NCBI RefSeq assembly: GCF_963678635.1
Contig: NC_087069.1
Location: 32,081,710 to 32,145,709, forward strand
DNA: 64,000 nucleotides
Reading direction: 5' to 3'
Source of the DNA: Symsagittifera roscoffensis
Lineage: Eukaryota; Xenacoelomorpha; Acoela; Convolutidae
Within the stretch, counting starts at the first letter, position 1; the number at the start of each line of letters is the position of its first letter. This document shows positions 21,301-28,308 of this stretch, piece after piece. The notes under the pieces were generated by a model that saw only the letters and a list, made by a program, of their open reading frames with translations, was not told the DNA's origin and did not search any database. Position numbers and translations under genes: made by a program.

Positions 21301-23066
21301 GAAAAAATCTTGCATTACCAGATACCTTAAGTCGAAATACACCACCTGAATTACTTACACGAAAAACAACAGTTGAAATACCCAAAAACATAAAATTCTA
21401 CCTTGCAGAAAACGAAACATCACCCCGATTGGAATGCAAATATGCAGTAAAAACTGATATTGAACAATCACAAATAAATAGTTTACAACATTTCCCACTT
21501 TATTTAGATTGTCAAAATAATCATTATGAAGTTGATTTACTTGGAACATCAACTTTCAAACCAATCCCATATTCTCAATGGATAAAAAATAACACCCAAC
21601 AAAAACGAACAAAACAACACCTGCCTAAGAAAGACCATTTTCCACTAATTGAAAAAGAAGATTTAACTGATAAAATAAATTTATCAGGACCACAAACAAA
21701 TGATTCAAAGTACACAATAAATCAAGTTTTTGACCTTCACGACCCACTTGATACAATACCCTTATCTAAATTAGAAATCGAAAACATTTTTCTCCCCCCA
21801 ACAGAAATAATTACAATTTCAACACTGAAACAATATCAAAACCTTGACCCAGTAATTCGACAACTGAAATCATGGCACAAATATAAAACTAAACCTACCA
21901 AAGCAGATTCAACCATTCTAGGAAACAAAACACTCCTCCGATACTTTCGCAAATTTAACAACACAACAATTAACGAAAATACAGACCTTTTAGAGTATAA
22001 CCTGAATGAATCTACAGTTCCATGTCTCCCTTTAAGTATGATTCTTATAGCTTTTAATATTTCACATACACAAAATATTAAAGGACACTCTGGATCAGAA
22101 AAAACATATTCAAATTTTATACAAAACTTTTATTTCCCAAATGCACCAATTTGGATAAAAGTACTATGCAATGACTGTATAGTATGTCAACTAAATAAAC
22201 CTTACCCAAATCAAAAACAAATAGCACAAAAACAAGATTTTAAAGGACAAAGCTTGTACTTTAACCATCGTATCTCATTTGATACCAAAGGACCAATTTC
22301 ACCCTCATCAGAAGGAAACTCCTACATTATGGTAATTGTTGACGCATTTACACATTATGTAGCACTTAACCCAGTACCACATTGTAACGCTTATTACGCT
22401 TACACAACACTCTATGAACACTGGATAGCAAAATTCGGACTACCAGAAATTTTAGTTACAGACAACGGTACAGAATTCATAAATAATGAAATTATCACAC
22501 TATGTCATTTATATAACATTAAACACAAACCACGTACATCTCATGCACCTTGGACAAACGGCTTAGTCGAAGGTATGAACCGTTCATTACAAGAATATCT
22601 TAGATGTATCATCAACAGAAATGATACAAAATATACCGAATGGTCAGCAGATGTAAAATTATTTCCCTTAGCATATAATTCACAAATAACGACAACTTTA
22701 GGAATGTCACCATACGAAATGGTTTTTAACCAAAAGCCACGCAAACCAATAATGTTTACAGCAAATTCTCATAAAAACGCACAAGGTTATTGTCAACCAA
22801 ATAAAGACTCAATTTGTTATAACCTACCTTTACATACACACGATGAAGATCATTTTCATCACCCACAAATTCTTAAACTAGCCTCCGGTACACACACCGA
22901 ATGGATTCTAAATAGAGATAAAAAACACAATGAAATTTATCAAAAAATAACAAAAAAGTTATTACAAAGGCAAAACATTAATGAACAAATCAATTCACGT
23001 TTTACACCAGCCTCCGATTTAAAAATTGGAACATTTGTTTTAATACCAAATTTTAATACACAATAA
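15321..23066 (+). CDS. gag-pol: Fused Gag-Pol polyprotein of the LTR element
   Basis: 2581 codons without any frameshift between gag and pol. Residues 1-590 form an unusually long N-terminal part rich in Asn, Gln and Thr. Residues about 598-790 resemble a retrotransposon capsid (AQKWF core). A CX2CX4HX4C zinc knuckle lies at about 842-855. Residues about 890-1080 are Arg/Asn/Ser/Tyr-rich, a probable RNA-binding tail. The aspartic protease has its DSG at 1229-1231. Reverse transcriptase carries YLDD near 1736-1739 (TADMNSAYNQ before it). RNase H begins at CDAS near 1886. Integrase has an HHCC finger (GHSG...CIVC) and catalytic Asp2321, Asp2381 and Glu2417, the last two 35 residues apart as expected. 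The frame ends at a TAA (23064-23066) but stays open afterwards to 23543. The stop therefore looks like a point mutation that removes the integrase tail. Confidence 0.95.
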   Translation: MSSTHTPGEETPDDDEIFPFIVDADTDRGQHIFCQNLLVNLFEPGISPCKTEFPDIKIKRQIIDHYLKDICNITQQYGIYSIEFTSPNHNNRKYTIQTDDLDLEFSKVFSEYIKSIQYHNSQRANSIFTNEVFAIIYSYISILENEIPITNVSPTETSKHLKVRHEITLLSSYLNIIKENFTKDDVSQHTKHDLQKILAWFIIDYFTHNIDLIAQARKNFRPQNSNDDTAITEQSDYVWDPEWSHPAFISFPQSISSQAISTISYIRDYVKVIPLTIDATPLNYNTFLPDTQNNSLNSTVIHNENLNGTRNLTQQDIQTPSHFINEEIVHTTTTQQSISPICPNLTTPRNTNPSQTQVTLQSTVKPSVAPKYSHMDYQTYRPMTIPSKTRKTFTRNNFADHNYNYTHPSKTYNQPQRNFNQYTRSRNWDNPMTQSNSINFQTNPPQDHNENYPFFQQNKNKKQTSYQMDYLSSDDDFLQPDIFAQNTQEYRRQGIQRTRTNHRNFSPQPIDAQHQQPIQQQNLINTQSFQPIQQQNPMTAHSYQASQMQNEIPLPYYLQQHEITRNQLSNFSQMPNAAESLQMTMNPYLMGGSSITSNKPLMVFTGTDPEYSVEDYLNAVTANLILNIGPEPINTPLHQNWIHRRTALIQTTLDGAAQKWFSVLPLEIKSNWKRFTQEFSKMFDSERNKQQQRVLCNEIRRLPNETIKQIAVRIETLVRKAYSLNTHDYKNTKMTEILMMTLTPQLRKIAIKKRASHPSSIREPDLDFRKLVDKLEQAEITMKLEETENLKLQYVNKIETTPTNINNIQESETDLVEKITEILNIYEKNPNFKGKPSFKKWCNYCRRYGHSISECRQKQQDNQNKPQKYKEPNKSFYQYMKKDQNLPNKTVHSNNSSGKPLPNNTNYTRNQSPYNSSYRGRSPERRNTNNSSQNHYNRPNSRNNYSRSNSNTQRFVSRSNSQSRNNYYPNNQSRNSSYNRNRNYSYNRNRSYSNNRNQNYPNSQSRNNSYNRSNYNRPNNNYQNRSRNNSQNRHSSYNNRYRNYSQSPHRNNNNYNNSNNRHRSSTPKHQRQINQVQSNPETTSDPPGIDDTVTDTLQLNQINCTSSDSESDTENTLSINMIKVENEYESVIYEQPFPSHIYENQSEFLQNYYTTPINSTPTTQETNEINTTDQTNKNTKTKCLNTNHIYQNIQKEQPKEKIWTIPFLLESPRNKEFQPPDLEIDFLIDSGAESNIINIPTWNEIKTLHPKLTPLETSSKLATAQGSTLINYGKIQLFLLPTRTMEQSKILNKPFKQIFHITDIKYNIIGIPFISKYIPTINILNSKILIKDKYTKTKETSLTFFQRLNKQPPFFSKFYPIFNQQRKHLKPLSGNIYNFSIKQVHQYDKEQNKQKFYMSDFEFKPIHKFFKITISSIKYLKNSNSDIISLHVYNNTPYQVTLPLGLLGYCETNATISPIHEKAYRVNNILQLLDICQSTILNEELSINNIISNENRNTDYFTKTPYFKPTFNISNYTEDQQKFLTMFNFQHSQITQDEFEKLAKQLIKYSSVYATSKFDVGKICSSLHLPLKPDAVFKKQRASKVPIHLHDKVNRLLDILEQYNIISPVNKEEQPKGNTFINPVIILAKGESLKIVLDARYLNSLIDESKCNWPIEPIQVILTKINGKYFTTADMNSAYNQMPLDEQSRRLTQFVIGNQQYEFNRLFYGISIGPAAFSAFMSKIFRPLILKKNAITYLDDVFMQSQTKDEMFNVLEKYHQILQNENLKAAPDKSHFFLTRVKFLGHNIERKTITPLKSRIDAIQKLQPPTNKKKIQEFLGMLNFLSKYVYKMQLYLRPFYNILRQQNNFEWNTEHQTRFEEIKKLLTEQISNTIPDSNQPFYATCDASNFGIGAALLQSHNGTNKMNLISANSRLFTQAELRLSTLMRECSAIIYTLTEYEFLILGSKHPTVLFTDHKPIIFLFTQKSNPNHRVYRFQLILMKFPNLHIVWTAGKNLALPDTLSRNTPPELLTRKTTVEIPKNIKFYLAENETSPRLECKYAVKTDIEQSQINSLQHFPLYLDCQNNHYEVDLLGTSTFKPIPYSQWIKNNTQQKRTKQHLPKKDHFPLIEKEDLTDKINLSGPQTNDSKYTINQVFDLHDPLDTIPLSKLEIENIFLPPTEIITISTLKQYQNLDPVIRQLKSWHKYKTKPTKADSTILGNKTLLRYFRKFNNTTINENTDLLEYNLNESTVPCLPLSMILIAFNISHTQNIKGHSGSEKTYSNFIQNFYFPNAPIWIKVLCNDCIVCQLNKPYPNQKQIAQKQDFKGQSLYFNHRISFDTKGPISPSSEGNSYIMVIVDAFTHYVALNPVPHCNAYYAYTTLYEHWIAKFGLPEILVTDNGTEFINNEIITLCHLYNIKHKPRTSHAPWTNGLVEGMNRSLQEYLRCIINRNDTKYTEWSADVKLFPLAYNSQITTTLGMSPYEMVFNQKPRKPIMFTANSHKNAQGYCQPNKDSICYNLPLHTHDEDHFHHPQILKLASGTHTEWILNRDKKHNEIYQKITKKLLQRQNINEQINSRFTPASDLKIGTFVLIPNFNTQ

Positions 23067-23543
23067 GGAATTTCTAAAAAATTACAACCCCTTCGAAAAG
23101 GACCATACCAAATAATTGCAAAACCCACTGATGTCACATATAAAATTACCGACTCAAACAAAAAAGAAATCGTTCAACACCGAAACAACCTATTACCTTA
23201 TTACCCAAAAGAATACGCACTCCGCGAATTAACTCAATTATATTCTTTCACAGGATTAAAAATCATTCAAAATGAACCACATCTGAAAAACACAGAACAA
23301 AATGATAACCCCACCGAAAATCAAAACACAAAACCAATCGCCACCAAAAACAATACACAAAACCATAAAGAATCTCCAAAACAAAGAAAAAATAGAAAAA
23401 TGACCAAACAAATAATACCCCAAGAACAAATCGACAAATCAGAAAATAGAAAAACAACAAGACTCCGAAATCAACCACGTAAAAACTATAAAATATTCAT
23501 CCCCCAATCTAAAATATTAAAGAAAGTAGAATTTAAAAAGTAA
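23067..23543 (+). pseudogene. Integrase C-terminal tail cut off by a nonsense codon
   Basis: The gag-pol frame remains open for a further 158 codons after the TAA at 23064. It includes a GPY-type motif (KGPYQI) and HRNNLLPYY that match the end of Ty3/gypsy integrases, followed by a Lys/Asn/Gln-rich tail ending at a second TAA. The conserved motif after the stop is the evidence for a recent nonsense mutation. Readthrough cannot be excluded from sequence alone. Confidence 0.75.
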
Positions 23544-24143
23544 TTTTAAGACTTTATACTTCACAATCTTGAAACCTCCGAAACATTTTTCATTTACATT
23601 TTTCAAAATAACATGCTGACAAGTACGTAATAATTCTAGTTCAAAATAGACCAATAGGATTCATCCAATCCGTCACTTTCTCTAACTCAAACCAAGACCA
23701 ATTAGACGAATCATATAGAACTCCAGGCACATCTATAACTATAACTTTACGACCTCCAGGTCAAAAATAAGCAAACCACTCCAACTTGACAACTAAAATA
23801 AATATCACCATAATACCGTACCCCTCCCTTATCTAATAACCCAAAGATCAACAATATTTCCCCAACTCAGACCACGAATACCCCCAAAGCAAATTTGTTA
23901 ACTTAGCCTAAAGTAACAAAATGAACATTTTAATTAGCCTAAAGTATAAAAATCTCACCATACCCCGGATCATTTGACAAACAAAAATAAAGAAAAAGAC
24001 GACCTCCCAGTCACCATAAAAATTGCCCCCAACAATTTTTTACAAAACTCAACCCACTTGTCAAAAAACTAATAAATAATCCGACCACACTAGAAAATCG
24101 CCTCAAACAGCAAAAAATATTCGACCAAGAGATCATTTCTTAA
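23544..24143 (+). other. pol-env spacer of the LTR element
   Basis: 600 bp without a long frame. TTAGCCTAAAGTA occurs twice (about 23903 and 23936), and ACTCCAGG/ACCTCCAGG motifs recur near 23722-23760. A spliced downstream message would need acceptors at or after this point. I see no strong polypyrimidine-AG until the T-rich stretch near 24180-24260. Confidence 0.4.
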
Positions 24144-24374
24144 ATGCTTTTCTCTCAATCAGTTACTCAAATACTCATAAATCTTAAACATTTTTTTACA
24201 ATACTTGAAACCTTTATAATATTTCTTTTTGATATACTTGAATCTTTTCTAATAATCCTAATCATTTTTTGTAACATTTTTTTAATTTTCTACACTATTC
24301 TCGAACTATTCCTCCAACTTTCCAAAACCCTTGATTATATCCACAGGTACGATTTATACAACTTGTCTAAATGA
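24144..24374 (+). CDS. Small hydrophobic protein 1 (76 aa)
   Basis: The product is almost entirely hydrophobic: Ile, Leu and Phe dominate from about residue 10 to 62, enough for two membrane passes, with a short polar C-terminus (DYIHRYDLYNLSK). The DNA is T-rich here, the opposite of the A-rich coding style elsewhere in the element, because hydrophobic codons are T-rich. Its stop overlaps the start of the next ORF (ATGA at 24371-24374), implying coupled translation. No family recognised. A viroporin-like or membrane-anchoring accessory role is a guess from shape alone. Confidence 0.5.
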   Translation: MLFSQSVTQILINLKHFFTILETFIIFLFDILESFLIILIIFCNIFLIFYTILELFLQLSKTLDYIHRYDLYNLSK

Positions 24375-24559
24375 TACGAACAATTTTCAGTAGAACCGAT
24401 ATTTTTTTATTGTTTGTAATTTTCATAGCATTCTTATCATCCCTCATTTTGACCATCTGTAAATGTATAAAGAAAGCAATCCTCACATTTGCCCTAGCAA
24501 CAGTCCTTCTAATTCTTTTTTTGGAAGAATATTATAATAAACACAAAATTTCTCACTAA
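24371..24559 (+). CDS. Small hydrophobic protein 2 (62 aa)
   Basis: It starts within the stop codon of the previous ORF (ATGA). A long hydrophobic segment spans about residues 11-30 (FLLFVIFIAFLSSLILTI), followed by a CKCIKK basic turn, a second hydrophobic segment about 37-51, and a charged tail EEYYNKHK. That is a compact two-pass hairpin topology. No recognised family. The tight overlap of two membrane proteins in separate frames argues against chance, but no homolog is known to me. Confidence 0.5.
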   Translation: MIRTIFSRTDIFLLFVIFIAFLSSLILTICKCIKKAILTFALATVLLILFLEEYYNKHKISH

Positions 24560-24567
24560 AGTAATAA

Positions 24568-25701
24568 TTCAAAAAACCATCAAAAATTGCTACCCAACAG
24601 TCACAGAATCAGTCTTCACCGACATCATCCCAAGATAACCAAACACCACCTTCAACTACTCAAAACCCTCAAACATCTACACGAATTTCTTTTCAAGACA
24701 ATCCATACACTTTTGAAGAACGACATGCTCGTTTATCAGAACCACTAGAACCAGTTCAAAGACAAGCACCTTTAAGCGAACCAACATATAACCTATATCC
24801 AACACTACCACAAGAACTAAGTAGAATAAAAAATTCTAGTCAAAACCAAAATACAGTCGAAATAAATAGACAAATTATACATCCTCGACGAAACAGAAAT
24901 TTTCAAACTCCCCGAGTTCATTTTGATATACCTCAATCCCCATCACAAAACACTCCAGAAAACCCCATTGGTATATTACCAGAAACCCCTACGCTTCTTT
25001 CACAACGTAGCACCTCAAGCCTACCATCAGATTACTTAGGTTCAACACCAACATCTGAACAAATACGTGAAAATCCCTTTAACCCCCCAAACCAAACATC
25101 ACGATTCCCATATTGGACTACACATTCATTTACACAAGGTGAACCAAATTTAGTCAATGACCCCATAGATATTTCTACGGATACAACAACATCCTCATCA
25201 CTTCCAGAAACATTATCACTACCATCAACACCATCAATAAGCCAGTTTTCACCACCACCCTTTAACTTAAATTTTCCAAATAATCTCGACGCCAGATATC
25301 GAGAACAATCATCAATAAATATCCCTTTAAGACTAGATTGGAATACATTCACAGCACCTCCACCACTATTTGGACAACATCAAGAAAGTAACCGCCTTCA
25401 TAACTGGGCACTTAATAGATTACAATATCGCCAAGATATTCACAACGATATCCGTGATCACAATATTCAAATACTCCAACAAAACAGTTTACAATTAAAG
25501 TTTGAAATCACAGTTAAGTTAAATAATATTACCCAACATCCCTACCCATTAAATCCACCTAACATAACAGCTCAATCACTATCACCACCGTTTATAACTA
25601 CTGAAGTAATATACAAATACGACAGATATACCAAAAACACAATTGGCTACATTACATTTTATAATCCATACTCAGGATTATCATACACATGTATATTCTA
25701 A
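24568..25701 (+). CDS. ATG-less 377-codon ORF between pol and env
   Basis: The frame is open from just after a TAA at 24565 to a TAA at 25699-25701 and contains no ATG codon at all. It has the element's normal A-rich, Pro/Ser/Thr/Gln-rich coding style. The first 240 codons look disordered; the last 130 look more structured (TFTAPPPLFG, then LKFEITVKLNNITQHPYPLN). Its end overlaps the env ATG by 13 nt. A simple frameshift from the 62-aa ORF cannot feed it, since that ORF ends before this frame opens. Splicing onto an upstream start exon is the simplest route; possible acceptors CCCAACAG, TCACAG and AATCAG lie at 24593-24612. Function unknown. Confidence 0.65.
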   Translation, partial: FKKPSKIATQQSQNQSSPTSSQDNQTPPSTTQNPQTSTRISFQDNPYTFEERHARLSEPLEPVQRQAPLSEPTYNLYPTLPQELSRIKNSSQNQNTVEINRQIIHPRRNRNFQTPRVHFDIPQSPSQNTPENPIGILPETPTLLSQRSTSSLPSDYLGSTPTSEQIRENPFNPPNQTSRFPYWTTHSFTQGEPNLVNDPIDISTDTTTSSSLPETLSLPSTPSISQFSPPPFNLNFPNNLDARYREQSSINIPLRLDWNTFTAPPPLFGQHQESNRLHNWALNRLQYRQDIHNDIRDHNIQILQQNSLQLKFEITVKLNNITQHPYPLNPPNITAQSLSPPFITTEVIYKYDRYTKNTIGYITFYNPYSGLSYTCIF

Positions 25702-27083
25702 AATTATTAGTTTTTCTCCAACTCCCTTTTCTAGTAATCTCCAATCAAAACATAAACCCTTCCCCTCGTACAGGACCACAAGACTTATTAGTAACACATT
25801 ACGACTGTGAAGAAAATGAACAAAAAACACTCCATAAATATGCAATAAATCAAGTATCACAATGTGAAACAGAACCACAAGCTATAGAAACCACAGATGT
25901 AATAGCAACACTCTATTCAAAAGCCCGAGCAACAACAGTTACAGGTTATAAATTCACAGCAACATTTTCCGAAAAGAAAGTACATTGTTCACAAGTCTCG
26001 AATGGAAACAAAAACCGACTTGACCATGAATCATTCTATCAAAGCAATATAGAACGTCTTTTACATCTCAATCCCGACGATTGTAAAAATGAATTACTTA
26101 GACTAAACATCACACAAAATAAAAACTCCGCTAGAAAGTTAGTTAATTTTCAAGTTTTTCCAGACTCCGTACATCAATCACAACTTGAAAGACACCAAGG
26201 ACATATAAAACTAGACGAAAAATACCCGTATAACGGCGCACACGGACGATTAACCTATGACCTACACGATAAACATTGGATACCACACATTGGTATAAAT
26301 GACCCATCAAACTGCAAAGCAGACACAAAAAATAAAGGATACCAAGAAATAATGTTTTTCGATTGGAAAATACAACTCGAAAAAATACAACTAACACGAG
26401 ATTTATCAGATAATACAATGATCTATCAAGGAATCCGATTACCTTGTAAAAATGATCAAGGTTATTGCGACCCTACAACGAGAACACAAGCAACAATTGT
26501 TTGGTTCCCCGAAGATACATGTACAACATTTCAAGTAGCAAAAATACACGCTCGTATGATAAAATTTCACGAAAAATATTTTATACAATCAATTCCATAT
26601 GAACAAGTCCATCCATCACGAAAACTAAGTTCTAATTTTAGAAACATAGACAATATAGAAAACAAATTGACACGTTTTCAAATATATCAAGAAACAGAAC
26701 TTGCATGTAAATACAGGAATCCACTTCACAGAACACAATACTCTGAAATATTAGTTGAATACGAAAAAGGATTCGACATGACCACTGGAAAAGTAAAAAT
26801 CGACCCATATGCCACAGGTCATCCTCTAAACGAAGGAACATCCTATATACCAGTTAATTTTGAAAAAAGCAACGGACAACCTGGTGGACATCTAAAACCC
26901 CATGACACCAGAAGCACACGCTTACAAGAAATATCACTAATGAATACTACATATTTCGGTAATATCCACTATGATATTCATTTAGATATGAAACTAGATT
27001 ATACAATAAGCCGAATTTTTCAAGAAATGTCACTCTCCGAATTAGAAACACTACACCACCTATGCGAATTAGAACGTACATAA
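25689..27083 (+). CDS. env: Envelope-like glycoprotein, N-terminal part (env)
   Basis: 464 codons. Residues 1 to about 18 form a signal peptide (KLLVFLQLPFLVIS). A YDC triplet at residues 38-40, followed by spaced cysteines, resembles the start of chuvirus-type and related invertebrate retroelement glycoproteins as I know them; this is a pattern match, not an alignment. Many N-X-S/T sites and paired cysteines follow. The frame is interrupted by a single TAA at 27081-27083 and then stays open to 28157. The truncated product would lack the membrane anchor. It follows the ATG-less ORF with a 13-nt overlap, so its message is probably spliced. Confidence 0.75.
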   Translation: MYILKLLVFLQLPFLVISNQNINPSPRTGPQDLLVTHYDCEENEQKTLHKYAINQVSQCETEPQAIETTDVIATLYSKARATTVTGYKFTATFSEKKVHCSQVSNGNKNRLDHESFYQSNIERLLHLNPDDCKNELLRLNITQNKNSARKLVNFQVFPDSVHQSQLERHQGHIKLDEKYPYNGAHGRLTYDLHDKHWIPHIGINDPSNCKADTKNKGYQEIMFFDWKIQLEKIQLTRDLSDNTMIYQGIRLPCKNDQGYCDPTTRTQATIVWFPEDTCTTFQVAKIHARMIKFHEKYFIQSIPYEQVHPSRKLSSNFRNIDNIENKLTRFQIYQETELACKYRNPLHRTQYSEILVEYEKGFDMTTGKVKIDPYATGHPLNEGTSYIPVNFEKSNGQPGGHLKPHDTRSTRLQEISLMNTTYFGNIHYDIHLDMKLDYTISRIFQEMSLSELETLHHLCELERT

Positions 27084-28157
27084 ATATTACAATCACTTGC
27101 ACTAGCAGTATTAAAAATACCCTATGCAGGATACTTATTATCTGGAAATAGATCAAATTTTTTAGACTATGAAGGAAACATCTTATGGTTTTATACTTGT
27201 ACTAAAAAAGTATCACCACTATACGTTTTTGAAGATAAACGATGTTATAAAAGAATCCCTATCTTTTATAAGAATAAAGTACATTTCGTGGATACACTTT
27301 CACGAGGAACCTATTTCTGGGATACCGCAGTCCCATGTGGATCAGAAAACAGCCACAATGTAGTACAACTAAACCCTGATGAAAATAAATATTATCTTCT
27401 CACTCCATATCCCACATTAATGCAATCACTCAAAAAATTTTCACCAGAAAGCATTCGCGCTATTGCTCGAAACCCAAATATAGACTTACAATCAATAGGA
27501 ATCTATTCAAAATCAGATATTCAACATCACATTAGAACACAACAATTCCAAGAATTATTAACACAAATGGACACTATACAAAGACAATCAATAGACCAAA
27601 ATTTACGCAAACTTGCAGAAACCGCAGGATTTGCCGATATCTACACGCAAGACTATAGCGGATATTTTAAAGACATTAAAGATTATATATATCTAAACGG
27701 TGAAAAATACCGTCCCCAAGATATATCACCAATTAACATTTTTAGCTTTGTTACACTCAAAAATGAGATCCTCGATTTTCTAGGATGGCCCTACTACATC
27801 TTAGAAAAATTGACTATTTTATACGCAATGTTTAACTTTATTGGATTTCTTTTCTCACTTTTAAAAGGAATCTACAACACATGTGCTATACACACACAGG
27901 TCAATCGACAAGCAAGTGTAGCACGCATACTCTTTGCAGGATTTTTTGGAATCTTTTCTACATCTATAAACAAAATTCTTTTAGACGCACAAATAAAAGA
28001 ATATAACACAAAAATAACAACACGACAAAATACATACGACGAAGAACATAACAATGTAGACATAACGCCAACGGCACCACAATTACCACCCCTACCAAAT
28101 AACCATCCACTATCCCTAGTCCCACGAAAAGTTTCGAAACTTAGCCATCACACATAA
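27084..28157 (+). pseudogene. Envelope-like glycoprotein, C-terminal part after an in-frame stop
   Basis: Same reading frame as the preceding 464-codon part, open through 28157, with an internal ATG at 27288 that could start a 289-aa product. Further cysteines are followed by hydrophobic segments around 27787-27870 and 27916-27980 that would serve as the membrane anchor, and then a Pro-rich tail. The single stop upstream makes this copy's glycoprotein incomplete unless it is read through. Confidence 0.7.
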
Positions 28158-28203
28158 TCCAAATTTTCGACTCACCACATCACAAAGTCCCATTCAACAT
28201 ATA

Positions 28204-28308
28204 ATGACACACCAGTCACAAGATGATAATACTTATGAACAAATTATTGAACAACCCCATACCACCGCTTTTCAGTCTCAAAATAATCATTTTTTTAGCC
28301 CACGATGA
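28204..28308 (+). CDS. 34-aa ORF coupled to the 601-aa ORF
   Basis: A short polar frame (begins MTHQSQDDNTYEQ) whose TGA overlaps the ATG of the next ORF as ATGA (28305-28308), the same arrangement as the two hydrophobic ORFs. Either it is an upstream ORF controlling re-initiation or a very small protein. Only the overlap and composition support it. Confidence 0.35.
   Translation: MTHQSQDDNTYEQIIEQPHTTAFQSQNNHFFSPR

Noticed and set aside
23064-27083. Alternative genetic code with TAA read as an amino acid, suggested by isolated TAA codons in pol and env
   Set aside because: The 2581-codon frame before the stop has no TAA, several other frames end naturally at TAA, and other relics in the window carry TAG and TGA breaks as well. 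Point mutations are simpler.
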